Assembly (NCBI GenBank): GCA_015520865.1
Contig: WAPE01000033.1
Location: 1-6,105 of the forward strand
DNA from: Candidatus Iainarchaeum sp.
GTDB lineage: Archaea; Iainarchaeota; Iainarchaeia; JAADDC01
Reading direction: 5' to 3'
Length of the DNA: 6,105 nucleotides
Shown: one piece after another, positions 1-4,793 of the stretch
How positions within the stretch are numbered: the stretch's first letter is position 1
Layout of the letters: each line of letters begins with the position of its first letter
Position numbers and translations under genes: made by a program
The notes under the pieces: model-generated
Databases searched by the model: none
What the model saw: only the letters and a program-made list of their open reading frames with translations
Told to the model about the DNA's origin: nothing

Positions 1-767
1 AGCTTGCCAAGAAGAACGCCGAAAGGTATGGAATAAAGGCAGAATTTCTTAATGAGGACGTTAATCAGCTCTTTCATCGACGAAGATTCTTGGCCATTGA
101 CTTGGATCCGTTTGGAAGCCCTTCACCCTTTTTACAGTCCCTCTCCCACTCAATCACCCACAATGGGGTTCTTCTCGTTACCGCCACCGATACTGCTCCC
201 CTGGCAGGGGCTTCACCCAACGCCGCGATGAGGAAGTACCACGTCGTCGCTAAACGGCTTCCCTGGTACAAGGAGTTTGCCGTTAGGGTGCTACTCGGTT
301 ACGTTCAGCATCATCTCATGGTATTTGAAAAGGCCCTTCAGCCCGTCCTCTCCTTCTTTGCAGAACATCACATCAGGGTTATTGGAAGGGTTATCAAGAA
401 ACCCTCCTTCGTGTCTTCAACGGCAGAAAGGATAAGGATCGTTGAAGGGCTCGGACCGATCTGGACAGGGGCACTTTATCAAAAGGATCTCGTCGAAAGG
501 ATGCTAGAGCTTTGGGACGAATACTATGGAAGGGAAGTAAAGCGGTTTTTGGAGCTAGCTAGAGTAGAGGTAAACACGGTGGGTTATTACCACCTTCACT
601 TCCTCGCAAAGGAGCTAAAAACATCGATTCCTCCCGTAAAGAAGGTGATCGAAGCGCTAAAGGATTTGGGCTTTGAGGCGAGCCGCTCGGCCTTTGAACC
701 TAGGGCAGTAAAGACAAATGCTCCCAAGGAGGTTGTGGAAGCCATCATTAGGGAGATTGCCAGCTAG
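1..767 (+). CDS. trm1: tRNA (guanine(26)-N2)-dimethyltransferase Trm1, 5' end cut by window
   Basis: Trm1 uses S-adenosylmethionine to methylate G26 of tRNAs, usually twice, at the corner between the D arm and anticodon arm. The frame is open from base 3 to the TAG at 765-767, giving 254 visible residues; archaeal Trm1 is usually about 380, so roughly the first third is missing. The family signature DLDPFGSPSPF lies at visible residues 33-43 (the D-PFG catalytic/SAM-site motif), followed by VTATDTAPLAG at 59-69. The rest matches the C-terminal half, including a Y-x-x-E-x-AVRVLL stretch. Three tRNA species encoded in this window (His, Thr, Ser) have G at position 26 and are possible substrates; tRNA-Lys has A26. 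The 3' end overlaps the convergent kinase-like gene by 20 bp. TTG at 90 is internal, not the start. Confidence 0.95.
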   Translation, partial: LAKKNAERYGIKAEFLNEDVNQLFHRRRFLAIDLDPFGSPSPFLQSLSHSITHNGVLLVTATDTAPLAGASPNAAMRKYHVVAKRLPWYKEFAVRVLLGYVQHHLMVFEKALQPVLSFFAEHHIRVIGRVIKKPSFVSSTAERIRIVEGLGPIWTGALYQKDLVERMLELWDEYYGREVKRFLELARVEVNTVGYYHLHFLAKELKTSIPPVKKVIEALKDLGFEASRSAFEPRAVKTNAPKEVVEAIIREIAS

Positions 768-1149
768 ATCTAGCCACGGCTTTCTTTAGATCCTCGATCC
801 AGGCTCGAAACTTATTCAGATCCCGGGATCGATTGGTGATCCTTCCGTGGTCGAAGTCCAGAAAAACAACCTTCCCTCTCCAGAAGCCTATGTGGTTCTC
901 CGGATGGCGGAGCTCCCTGTGCTCAATGCGCGCTTCAGAAAGGGTTTGAATGGCCTTCTCTACACAGGGAGCCAAGGAAAGAGCCTCCTTCGGTGTGAGA
1001 TGCTTCAGCAAAACCCTCACCGTTGGCCGAAGAAGGAAGGGACCAAAGAGAATTGGTGGAGGGGAAACCCCTCGGAGGAAGGCCTTCCAGGTAAGGTAAA
1101 ACTCCTTGAAGATCCTCGAAAGCTTTCCATCCCGCGGGAACTTAATCAC
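748..1149 (-). CDS. kinase-like protein (archaeal predicted Ser/Thr kinase, COG2112-like), probably N-terminally truncated
   Basis: The conserved core resembles a minimal archaeal protein-kinase-like family. VIKFPR carries a lysine like the ATP-binding Lys of beta-strand 3. EHRELRHPENHI is in the position of the HRD catalytic loop, with Glu in place of the catalytic Asp. VVFLDFDHGR is in the position of DFG. Family assignment is from memory of these motifs and is moderate. The first standard in-frame start outside the tRNA is GTG at 1149, giving 133 residues and leaving no room for a glycine-rich loop. The frame stays open upstream (LLIKKNARNVAIVTPL) to the end of tRNA-His copy 2 at 1201 and into it, which I read as fortuitous. 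No ribosome-binding site is evident at GTG 1149. The gene may be 5'-truncated, may be a pseudogene, or may start at a non-standard codon such as ATA near 1194. The 3' end overlaps trm1. Confidence 0.6.
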   Translation of the reverse strand: MIKFPRDGKLSRIFKEFYLTWKAFLRGVSPPPILFGPFLLRPTVRVLLKHLTPKEALSLAPCVEKAIQTLSEARIEHRELRHPENHIGFWRGKVVFLDFDHGRITNRSRDLNKFRAWIEDLKKAVARSSWQSP

Positions 1150-1198
1150 GAGAAGGGGTGTAACGATCGCGACGTTCCGGGCGTTTTTCTTTATTAGT

Positions 1199-1276
1199 AG
1201 GGTCAGGGCCGGGATTTGAACCCGGGCCTCGGGATCCACAGTCCCGCATGCTTCCAGGCTACACCACCCCGACCAC
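1199..1276. repeat. 78-bp direct repeat, left copy (tRNA-His copy 2)
   Basis: Bases 1199-1276 match 1835-1912 with a single mismatch (A at 1205 against G at 1841). The run 1206-1276 is identical over 71 bp. The match ends within two or three bases of the tRNA on either side. The offset is 636 bp and the space between holds only the toxin-antitoxin pair. Confidence 0.95.
1201..1274 (-). tRNA. tRNA-His(GUG), downstream copy (copy 2)
   Basis: The full 74-base cloverleaf can be folded by eye. There is an encoded G-1 paired with C73, the pair typical of tRNA-His. The acceptor stem is GTCGGGG with CCCTGAC, which contains one G4-U69 wobble. The D loop has GG, the anticodon stem is CGGGA/TCCCG with loop CTGTGGA (anticodon GTG), and the T arm is CCGGG-TTCAAAT-CCCGG. 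G26 is present. CCA is not encoded. It differs from the other tRNA-His copy at one base only, 1205. It starts one base after the toxin stop codon, so there is no room for a promoter of its own outside the toxin gene. Transcription would come from upstream, through the toxin-antitoxin genes. Confidence 0.95.
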
Positions 1277-1620
1277 TAGAGGGGACGCCTCCGGATTCTC
1301 CCGTTTCTATCAACAACCGTAATATAGCCGTAGAGGTTTTCTACCTTTTCCAGGACGGACACTAGAATTTCTACAAGCCGTTCTCCGACGTGCGGAACCC
1401 TTACTAGGAGGAGTCCTGGGATCTCTGACGCAACTGCGAACCTGCCAAAGTCTTTATCCATTGTGACAACAACTTTGTCCTCTTTTCTGGCCCTTTCTGC
1501 CACCTCTTCGTCCGTCGCTCCCCTCATAAGTTCAGCAACACTCTGAACGTGAAAACCCCTCTTCCTTAAACTCTGAACAACGGTCTTACCAAGATTCTCG
1601 TCAATAAGTAACTTCAGCAA
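1276..1620 (-). CDS. DUF5615-family PIN-like toxin (putative ribonuclease)
   Basis: This 114-residue protein matches the small DUF5615 / COG4634 family, which has a PIN-like (Mut7-C-like) fold and is normally encoded after a DUF433 antitoxin. The predicted activity is metal-dependent RNA cleavage; no substrate can be read from the sequence. The N-terminal strand LLIDENL holds the first acidic cluster (D7, E8). A second acidic region, ATDEE, lies at 35-39. VVVTMDKDFGRFA at 50-62 carries D55 and D57. The family-typical tail is VVDRNGRIRRRPL. The start is TTG at 1620: a TAG lies two codons upstream, and a strong GGAGGT sits eight bases before it (1629-1634). The gene overlaps the antitoxin by 20 bp, a layout suited to translational coupling. 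The TAG stop (1276-1278) ends one base before tRNA-His copy 2. Confidence 0.88.
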   Translation of the reverse strand: MLKLLIDENLGKTVVQSLRKRGFHVQSVAELMRGATDEEVAERARKEDKVVVTMDKDFGRFAVASEIPGLLLVRVPHVGERLVEILVSVLEKVENLYGYITVVDRNGRIRRRPL

Positions 1621-1825
1621 TGCCTACGACCTCCTCGCCGGCAACGAGATGTCTAGCGTATTCTACAGCAGCTCTAACGTCTTCTACGGTTATTCCCAGC
1701 TCTTCCGCAATCTCTTTGGGAGTGTAGCCTTCTTCTAATAGTTCAAGGATCCTTTCCACAGTGATTCGAGTGCCCTTTATGACAGGTTTGCCCCCCATCT
1801 TCCTCGGATCTACCTCAATCCGCAT
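1601..1825 (-). CDS. DUF433-family antitoxin
   Basis: A 74-residue protein with the DUF433 signature: GGKPVIKGTRITVERILELL at residues 11-30, then a helix-turn-helix-like segment, GYTPKEIAEELGITVEDVRAAVEYA, at 33-57. Proteins of this family pair with DUF5615 PIN-like toxins; the antitoxin is expected to bind the toxin and probably DNA. The start is ATG at 1825. The frame can be extended to 1885, but that extension is only the tRNA-His gene read as codons. A GGTGAT ribosome-binding site (1829-1834) stands three bases before the ATG and two bases after the tRNA 3' end. Only 11 bases separate the tRNA from the ATG, so the likely promoter is the one that drives tRNA-His copy 1. Confidence 0.88.
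   Translation of the reverse strand: MRIEVDPRKMGGKPVIKGTRITVERILELLEEGYTPKEIAEELGITVEDVRAAVEYARHLVAGEEVVGIAEVTY
1629..1634 (-). promoter_or_regulatory. ribosome-binding site deciding the TTG start of the toxin
   Basis: GGAGGT on the minus strand, eight bases upstream of TTG 1620 and inside the antitoxin coding sequence. It supports the non-ATG start and coupled translation of toxin and antitoxin. Confidence 0.7.
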
Positions 1826-1828
1826 AGT

Positions 1829-1834
1829 ATCACC
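1829..1834 (-). promoter_or_regulatory. ribosome-binding site of the antitoxin, squeezed against the tRNA
   Basis: GGTGAT on the minus strand matches the archaeal anti-Shine-Dalgarno core and fixes the antitoxin start at 1825. It lies inside the 11-base spacer (CTGGTGATACT) between tRNA-His copy 1 and the ATG. After 3' processing of the tRNA, the antitoxin message would start with this site almost at its 5' end. Confidence 0.7.
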
Positions 1835-1912
1835 AGGGTCGGGGCCGGGATTTGAACCCGGGCCTCGGGATCCACAGTCCCGCATGCTTCCAGGCTACAC
1901 CACCCCGACCAC
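1835..1912. repeat. 78-bp direct repeat, right copy (tRNA-His copy 1)
   Basis: Partner of 1199-1276 in the same orientation. The two copies bracket the DUF433/DUF5615 module like the att-type ends of a tRNA-targeted insertion, or like the junctions of a tandem duplication. No integrase gene is present between them. Confidence 0.95.
1837..1910 (-). tRNA. tRNA-His(GUG), upstream copy (copy 1)
   Basis: A 74-base cloverleaf. G-1 pairs with C73. The acceptor stem GTCGGGG/CCCCGAC is fully Watson-Crick. The D arm is GTGT-AGCCTGGAA-GCAT, followed by G26. The anticodon stem is CGGGA/TCCCG with loop CTGTGGA and anticodon GTG, the variable region is AGGC, and the T arm is CCGGG-TTCAAAT-CCCGG. CCA is not encoded. 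This copy has a good TATA box 31-36 bases upstream (1941-1946) and is the better candidate for the main housekeeping tRNA-His. The antitoxin gene begins 11 bases after its 3' end. Confidence 0.97.
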
Positions 1913-1940
1913 GCCCGTAAACTGTTAGTATAGAGGTAGC

Positions 1941-1946
1941 TATAAA
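1941..1946 (-). promoter_or_regulatory. TATA box of tRNA-His / toxin-antitoxin transcript
   Basis: TTTATA on the minus strand (within CCTTTTATAGC), 31-36 bases before the tRNA-His copy 1 5' end and just past the nuclease stop codon at 1952. The spacing predicts a transcript starting a few bases before the tRNA. Given the gene spacing downstream, it probably also supplies the antitoxin, toxin and second tRNA-His. Confidence 0.65.
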
Positions 1947-1951
1947 AGGCT

Positions 1952-2890
1952 TTAGAGCTCGTAGGTGTAGATCTTCGGTCTCCGCGGATCCTCAGGAACA
2001 AGGAAGTAAGTGATGAGGTTCTCGTATTCTTTCTCCAAGGCAAGGGATTTCAACTCCTTCCACATCTCCTCAACGAACTGCTCCCTTTTGGGATGAAGGA
2101 TGATGGCGATCGCCGGTATGACCTCATAGCCCTGTTTCTCAAGGATTTTAGCCACGATCCTGTACCTATCGAGCTTACCGTTCTTCCCTCCTCTCCCTCC
2201 CAGGGTAGATCTAACCTGTTCGGGTTTTTCAAAGGACTTTACCTCCGTGAAGACGATCTTTCGATCGTCAGGATAGTGGTAAGCCGCGTCTATCTCGGCA
2301 AGGGGGATTCCCGCCCTCCTACTTTCCTTCCTCCGCGGAAGCTGATACTTATACAACCAGAGATTTCGGATGATCGTCGAATCTGGGTGGTAAGCCTGGT
2401 GTAGAAAGGAAGCAGCGTAGCTTTCCTTTACGTCGTTCGAAAGGTACCGGGGATGGAGCTTCTCAAGGAAGTGAATGAGTTCATCGTCCAGCCTGTCGTA
2501 CTTCTTCAGATAAATCCCACTGATCTTTACATGGTTCCTTCTCTTCTTATTGGGCCCCATATCGATAACAAGCCGCAAAGGAAAGGGCAAATCCATCTGC
2601 TTATAGCGTTCCAAGGGCGCAACGGGAACGTTAACAACCATGCGTTTGGAAGAATGCTGTATCAGAGAGAGGATCCCTTGAACCTCCGCGAGGGATTCAA
2701 TAGACGTTTCAAAGCGTTGAGAGAAGTCGTTCACGTCTATTCTTCTTGAATTTGGCTTAAGGAACGCGACGAGGAGATCGTAGCCAGACCTCTTGGTCTT
2801 TCTCGTGGTTCCAACCATCCAACCGTAATCTTTGGCTGCTTCGTGCACGATCCGGGCGAACCGCCTCCTACCAATACCGATTTCTTCCAC
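1952..2890 (-). CDS. predicted PD-(D/E)XK nuclease, family not recognised
   Basis: A 312-residue protein that I cannot assign to a named family. The strongest signal is in the C-terminal half: IPLAEIDAAYHYPDD followed by KIVFTEVKSFEKPEQ. This places E199/D201 and E216-V-K218 in the beta-strand pattern of the PD-(D/E)XK (restriction-endonuclease-like) core. A Gly/Arg/Lys-rich loop (about 231-239) and an amphipathic helix DRYRIVAKILEKQ (241-253) follow. The N-terminal 150 residues are basic and could be a DNA- or RNA-binding part. There is no signal peptide or membrane segment, so it is probably cytoplasmic. The start is GTG at 2890: no ribosome-binding site precedes it, but a TTTAAA box centred about 25 bases upstream fits a leaderless message. 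Nuclease activity is inferred from motif spacing only. Confidence 0.75.
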   Translation of the reverse strand: MEEIGIGRRRFARIVHEAAKDYGWMVGTTRKTKRSGYDLLVAFLKPNSRRIDVNDFSQRFETSIESLAEVQGILSLIQHSSKRMVVNVPVAPLERYKQMDLPFPLRLVIDMGPNKKRRNHVKISGIYLKKYDRLDDELIHFLEKLHPRYLSNDVKESYAASFLHQAYHPDSTIIRNLWLYKYQLPRRKESRRAGIPLAEIDAAYHYPDDRKIVFTEVKSFEKPEQVRSTLGGRGGKNGKLDRYRIVAKILEKQGYEVIPAIAIILHPKREQFVEEMWKELKSLALEKEYENLITYFLVPEDPRRPKIYTYEL

Positions 2891-2911
2891 GAAAGAAAAA
2901 GGAAGGGGGAA

Positions 2912-2917
2912 TTTAAA
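2912..2917 (-). promoter_or_regulatory. TATA box for the predicted nuclease gene
   Basis: TTTAAA on the minus strand, centred about 25 bases upstream of GTG 2890, so transcription would begin at or next to the start codon. It begins two bases after the last ACA of the H/ACA RNA. The pyrimidine-rich stretch that follows (2891-2910, with a T5 run at 2896-2900) could also end the sRNA. Confidence 0.55.
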
Positions 2918-3033
2918 GCTGTGCGCCGGCGGAGGGACAGGGGATCATCCTTCACCCCTGCCGGCTGGCCGGCGCCTGTGCCCGATCCATCCGGCCCAGG
3001 TTCATCCCCTCCCCGGGCGGGGGACGATCGGGC
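2917..3033 (-). ncRNA. two-hairpin H/ACA guide sRNA (pseudouridylation guide)
   Basis: Archaeal H/ACA sRNAs guide Cbf5/Nop10/Gar1/L7Ae to convert chosen uridines, mostly in rRNA, to pseudouridine. Hairpin 1 has basal stem GCCCGATC (3026-3033) with GATCGGGC (2980-2987), followed at once by ACA (2977-2979). Its apparent pocket strands are GTCCCCC and CGGATG under a GCCC/GGGC upper stem, which ends 14 bases before ACA. Hairpin 2 has basal stem GCGCCGGC (2968-2975) with GCCGGCGC (2923-2930), then ACA (2920-2922). Its pocket strands are CAGCCGG and TCCCTCC under a CAGGGG/CCCCTG stem, ending 15 bases before ACA. Its apical loop TGAAGGATGAT has the two GA steps of an L7Ae kink-loop. Both stem-to-ACA distances fit the 14-16 base rule. 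The plus strand has no ACA after either stem. I did not identify the targets. Confidence 0.82.
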
Positions 3034-3043
3034 TAAAAATAAA
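3034..3043 (+). promoter_or_regulatory. TATA box of the PHP gene
   Basis: TAAAAATAAA on the plus strand, centred about 24 bases upstream of GTG 3062. No ribosome-binding site lies before either GTG 3062 or ATG 3053. This favours a leaderless transcript starting at GTG 3062. Confidence 0.5.
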
Positions 3044-3061
3044 TCCCAGAGAATGGTTTTA

Positions 3062-3706
3062 GTGCGTGTCGATCTCCACAACCACACCTGGTATTCAAAG
3101 GACGGTATGATGAGCCCGGAGAAGCTAATAAATCTAGCAAGGAGAAGGGGACTCGACGCAATAGCCATAACAGACCACAACAGACTTACGATCGTTGAAT
3201 CGACCTTTCCCGTTATCCCAGGGGAAGAGATAAAGACAACAAAGGGAGAAGTAATCGGCCTCTTCCTTCAAGAGGAGATTCCAAGAGGATTGGAACCAGA
3301 GGAGACCTTCGATAGGATCCGGGAGCAGGATGGACTCATCGTTATTCCCCATCCCTTTGATAAGTTTCGGAAGAGGACCGCGCTCCTCCTGAACGGTGTA
3401 GAACCTCCGAAGGACGCCCTCATAGAGGTCCTAAACGCTCGATATATCTCGCCAAGGTTCTTTGAAAGGGCAAAGCTCTACGCGGAAGCCCGCAACCTGC
3501 CATTGGTGGCGGGTTCAGATGCCCACACGCCCGTAGAAGTAGCCAAGGCCTGGACGGAGGTTCCGGAGTTTAGCGATCTCGAAGAGCTTAGGGATCACCT
3601 TCGGAAGGGAAGAACAAGGCCAGAGGGGGAATTCTCAAACCCGTTTGTCCACCTAACGGTCCCGGAGATAAAGATCCTTCATCTACTGGGCATCCTTCCG
3701 AGGTAG
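3062..3706 (+). CDS. PHP-domain metal-dependent phosphoesterase
   Basis: A 214-residue PHP-fold protein, predicted to hydrolyse phosphoester bonds with a cluster of metal ions in the cytoplasm; the natural substrate is unknown. The metal-binding motifs come in order: HNHTWYSKDG (H6, H8) at the N terminus, AITDHN (D38, H39), PGEEI (E55/E56), IPHPF (H97), EVLNARY (N125) and GSDAHTP (D153, H155). It is a short PHP domain plus a roughly 50-residue tail, with no polymerase or DNA-binding part. I chose GTG 3062 because a TATA box sits 24 bases before it and MRVDLH is a common beginning in the family. ATG 3053, three codons earlier, is the alternative. It is divergent from the H/ACA RNA, and its last 24 bp overlap the convergent thiolase gene. 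Confidence 0.92.
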   Translation: MRVDLHNHTWYSKDGMMSPEKLINLARRRGLDAIAITDHNRLTIVESTFPVIPGEEIKTTKGEVIGLFLQEEIPRGLEPEETFDRIREQDGLIVIPHPFDKFRKRTALLLNGVEPPKDALIEVLNARYISPRFFERAKLYAEARNLPLVAGSDAHTPVEVAKAWTEVPEFSDLEELRDHLRKGRTRPEGEFSNPFVHLTVPEIKILHLLGILPR

Positions 3707-4519
3707 AACACCGGCCTTTATCTTCATCCTGCAAACGGAGCAGATCCTTCCGCTCGTTGGCATGCCGCAGATCTCACATCGGTTGAGCTCCTTCTCTTGA
3801 GGTGGAGGAGTGACCGAAAGGAAGAAGCGCAGGAGGTTCTTGCGAGCACCCGGAACAGAGCTCTCCAGTTCTTTAAGGTAGCGTCTGATCCTGACCGTTG
3901 GAGCTTCTTCCTCAGACGGACAGCCCGTGGGGAAGGAAACGATCCCCCGCGACCGAGCCTCCTCGGCGATGCGTTCCTCCGGAACGTAGAAGAAGGGACG
4001 AACCTTGAGGGGACCCACAGACGTTCTTACAACGGGCCGGAGGGTGGAAGAAAAGCGGGTATTACCCGTCATGGTGTTGTAAAGGTAGAAAGAAACCATA
4101 TCATCGAGGTTGTGGCCCGTTGCGACAACGTCGTACTCCTTTCCGAACCATAGAAGGTAGTATCGAAGGAGGGTTGAGCAGATCGAGCAGGGATTACCAC
4201 CGACCCTTTGAACGAGCTCGTCGAAGCTCATTCCCCACTCTTCTTCGAACCTCCAGATCCGGAGAGGTAGTTCCAGCTCCTCAGCGAACCTAGAAACGTG
4301 CTCTTCTAACCTTTTAGACCCTTTTTGGCCGAAGTTTAGATGTAGGAGCTCTACAGAAACATCATCAACCGTGGAAACGTACTTCAGGACTACAGCCAGC
4401 ATCATACTGTCCTTTCCGCCGGATATCCCCGCTAAAATTCTATCACCGGGCTTGTACATCCGCTGACTTCGCATAAATCGCCGTATCTTCTCCTCGAAGG
4501 GAACGTTCTTTTTGGACAC
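3683..4519 (-). CDS. ttuA: TtuA/Ncs6-family tRNA 2-thiouridine synthase
   Basis: A 278-residue N-type ATP-pyrophosphatase of the family that adenylates a tRNA uridine and replaces its oxygen with sulfur, at position 54 (TtuA, a thermophile modification) or 34 (Ncs6). SGGKDS at 33-38 is the PP-loop. C111 and C114 (PCSIC) with C200 (TGCP) match the three cysteines that hold the catalytic 4Fe-4S cluster. ATGHNLDD is at 133-140. The C-terminal zinc finger is CEIC...CSVC (C248, C251, C260, C263). The usual N-terminal zinc finger of TtuA is absent: the frame has no earlier start, and GTG 4519 lies about 27 bases after a TATA-like TTAAAAA, which fits a leaderless message. Position 54 against 34 cannot be decided here. 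Its end overlaps the PHP gene by 24 bp. Confidence 0.9.
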   Translation of the reverse strand: MSKKNVPFEEKIRRFMRSQRMYKPGDRILAGISGGKDSMMLAVVLKYVSTVDDVSVELLHLNFGQKGSKRLEEHVSRFAEELELPLRIWRFEEEWGMSFDELVQRVGGNPCSICSTLLRYYLLWFGKEYDVVATGHNLDDMVSFYLYNTMTGNTRFSSTLRPVVRTSVGPLKVRPFFYVPEERIAEEARSRGIVSFPTGCPSEEEAPTVRIRRYLKELESSVPGARKNLLRFFLSVTPPPQEKELNRCEICGMPTSGRICSVCRMKIKAGVLPRKDAQ

Positions 4520-4542
4520 GGTAAAGAAAGAAAGCGCGAGGG

Positions 4543-4549
4543 TTTTTAA
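4543..4549 (-). promoter_or_regulatory. TATA box of the tRNA thiolase gene
   Basis: TTAAAAA on the minus strand, centred about 27 bases before GTG 4519, with a pyrimidine-rich start region and no ribosome-binding site. A leaderless transcript is likely. Confidence 0.5.
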
Positions 4550-4589
4550 CTAGAACCACAGGAACAACAGCCTTCTGAGTAGTTCAGAG

Positions 4590-4663
4590 CGGGCCCGGGG
4601 GGATTCGAACCCCCGACACCCCGGTTAAAAGCCGGGTGCTCTACCTGGCTGAGCTACGGGCCC
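4590..4663 (-). tRNA. tRNA-Lys(UUU)
   Basis: A 74-base cloverleaf. Acceptor stem GGGCCCG/CGGGCCC with discriminator G, D arm GCTC/GAGC with GG in the loop, A26, anticodon stem CCCGG/CCGGG with loop CTTTTAA (anticodon TTT), and T arm GGGGG-TTCGAAT-CCCCC. No intron and no encoded CCA. It is last in the Ser-Thr-Lys order on the minus strand. A weak TATA-like TATTA inside the repeat just upstream (about 4684-4688) could start it separately; otherwise it depends on read-through. Confidence 0.97.
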
Positions 4664-4678
4664 TCGAACTCACTCTTC

Positions 4679-4701
4679 CGGGGTAATAGGGGCGGAGCCC
4701 C
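4679..4701 (+). repeat. 23-bp direct repeat, copy A, with hairpin
   Basis: Identical to 4762-4784. It reads CGGGGTAAT followed by AGGGGCGGAGCCCC. The GGGGC-GGA-GCCCC part forms a tight hairpin. A second GGGG tract upstream could compete for the same CCCC. Confidence 0.85.
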
Positions 4702-4735
4702 GACGCAACGGCATCTGGATCCTCGTGCTCAGTGC

Positions 4736-4755
4736 GTGGGGTTGGTAAACCCCAC
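4736..4755. repeat. perfect 8-bp inverted repeat (hairpin)
   Basis: GTGGGGTT, loop GGTA, AACCCCAC. It lies between the two 23-bp repeats. No T-run follows on either strand, so it does not look like a terminator. Confidence 0.8.
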
Positions 4756-4761
4756 CCGCTT

Positions 4762-4784
4762 CGGGGTAATAGGGGCGGAGCCCC
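4762..4784 (+). repeat. 23-bp direct repeat, copy B, with hairpin
   Basis: Identical to 4679-4701 at an offset of 83 bp. It is preceded by CGCTT, which makes CGCTTCGGGGTAAT. A shorter relative, CGCTTCGGTAAT, appears on the opposite strand in the Ser-Thr spacer (4868-4879). Confidence 0.85.
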
Positions 4785-4793
4785 ATCGGTGTA

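Larger units (their letters stand above)
4664..4793. other. structured spacer between tRNA-Thr and tRNA-Lys
   Basis: This 130-bp stretch holds no credible coding frame. It contains two copies of a 23-bp GC-rich repeat (4679-4701 and 4762-4784), a perfect 8-bp stem hairpin (4736-4755) and a possible ACGCA/TGCGT stem between them. I saw no C/D boxes, no ACA boxes and no tRNA-like fold. It could be a decayed mobile fragment, a processed spacer RNA or a regulatory segment. Confidence 0.6.

Noticed and set aside
1150..1239. Extension of the kinase-like frame to GTG 1239 (MDPEARVQIPAL...)
   Set aside because: Those first residues are the tRNA-His gene read as codons, and the same peptide appears in another frame at the second tRNA-His copy.
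1826..1885. Extension of the antitoxin frame to 1885
   Set aside because: It is the tRNA-His sequence; ATG 1825 has a good ribosome-binding site and begins the DUF433 homology.
2011..2017. GTGATGA resembling a C box of a C/D sRNA (+ strand)
   Set aside because: No CTGA D box within a suitable distance, and it lies inside the nuclease coding sequence.
2843..3061. N-terminal extension of the PHP protein starting at 2843
   Set aside because: It runs through the H/ACA RNA and the opposite-strand nuclease start. The extension is Pro/Arg/Gly-rich, and PHP proteins begin at the HxH strand.
4736..4755. Hairpin as an intrinsic terminator
   Set aside because: No T-run on either strand; archaeal terminators are mainly T-rich tracts rather than GC hairpins.
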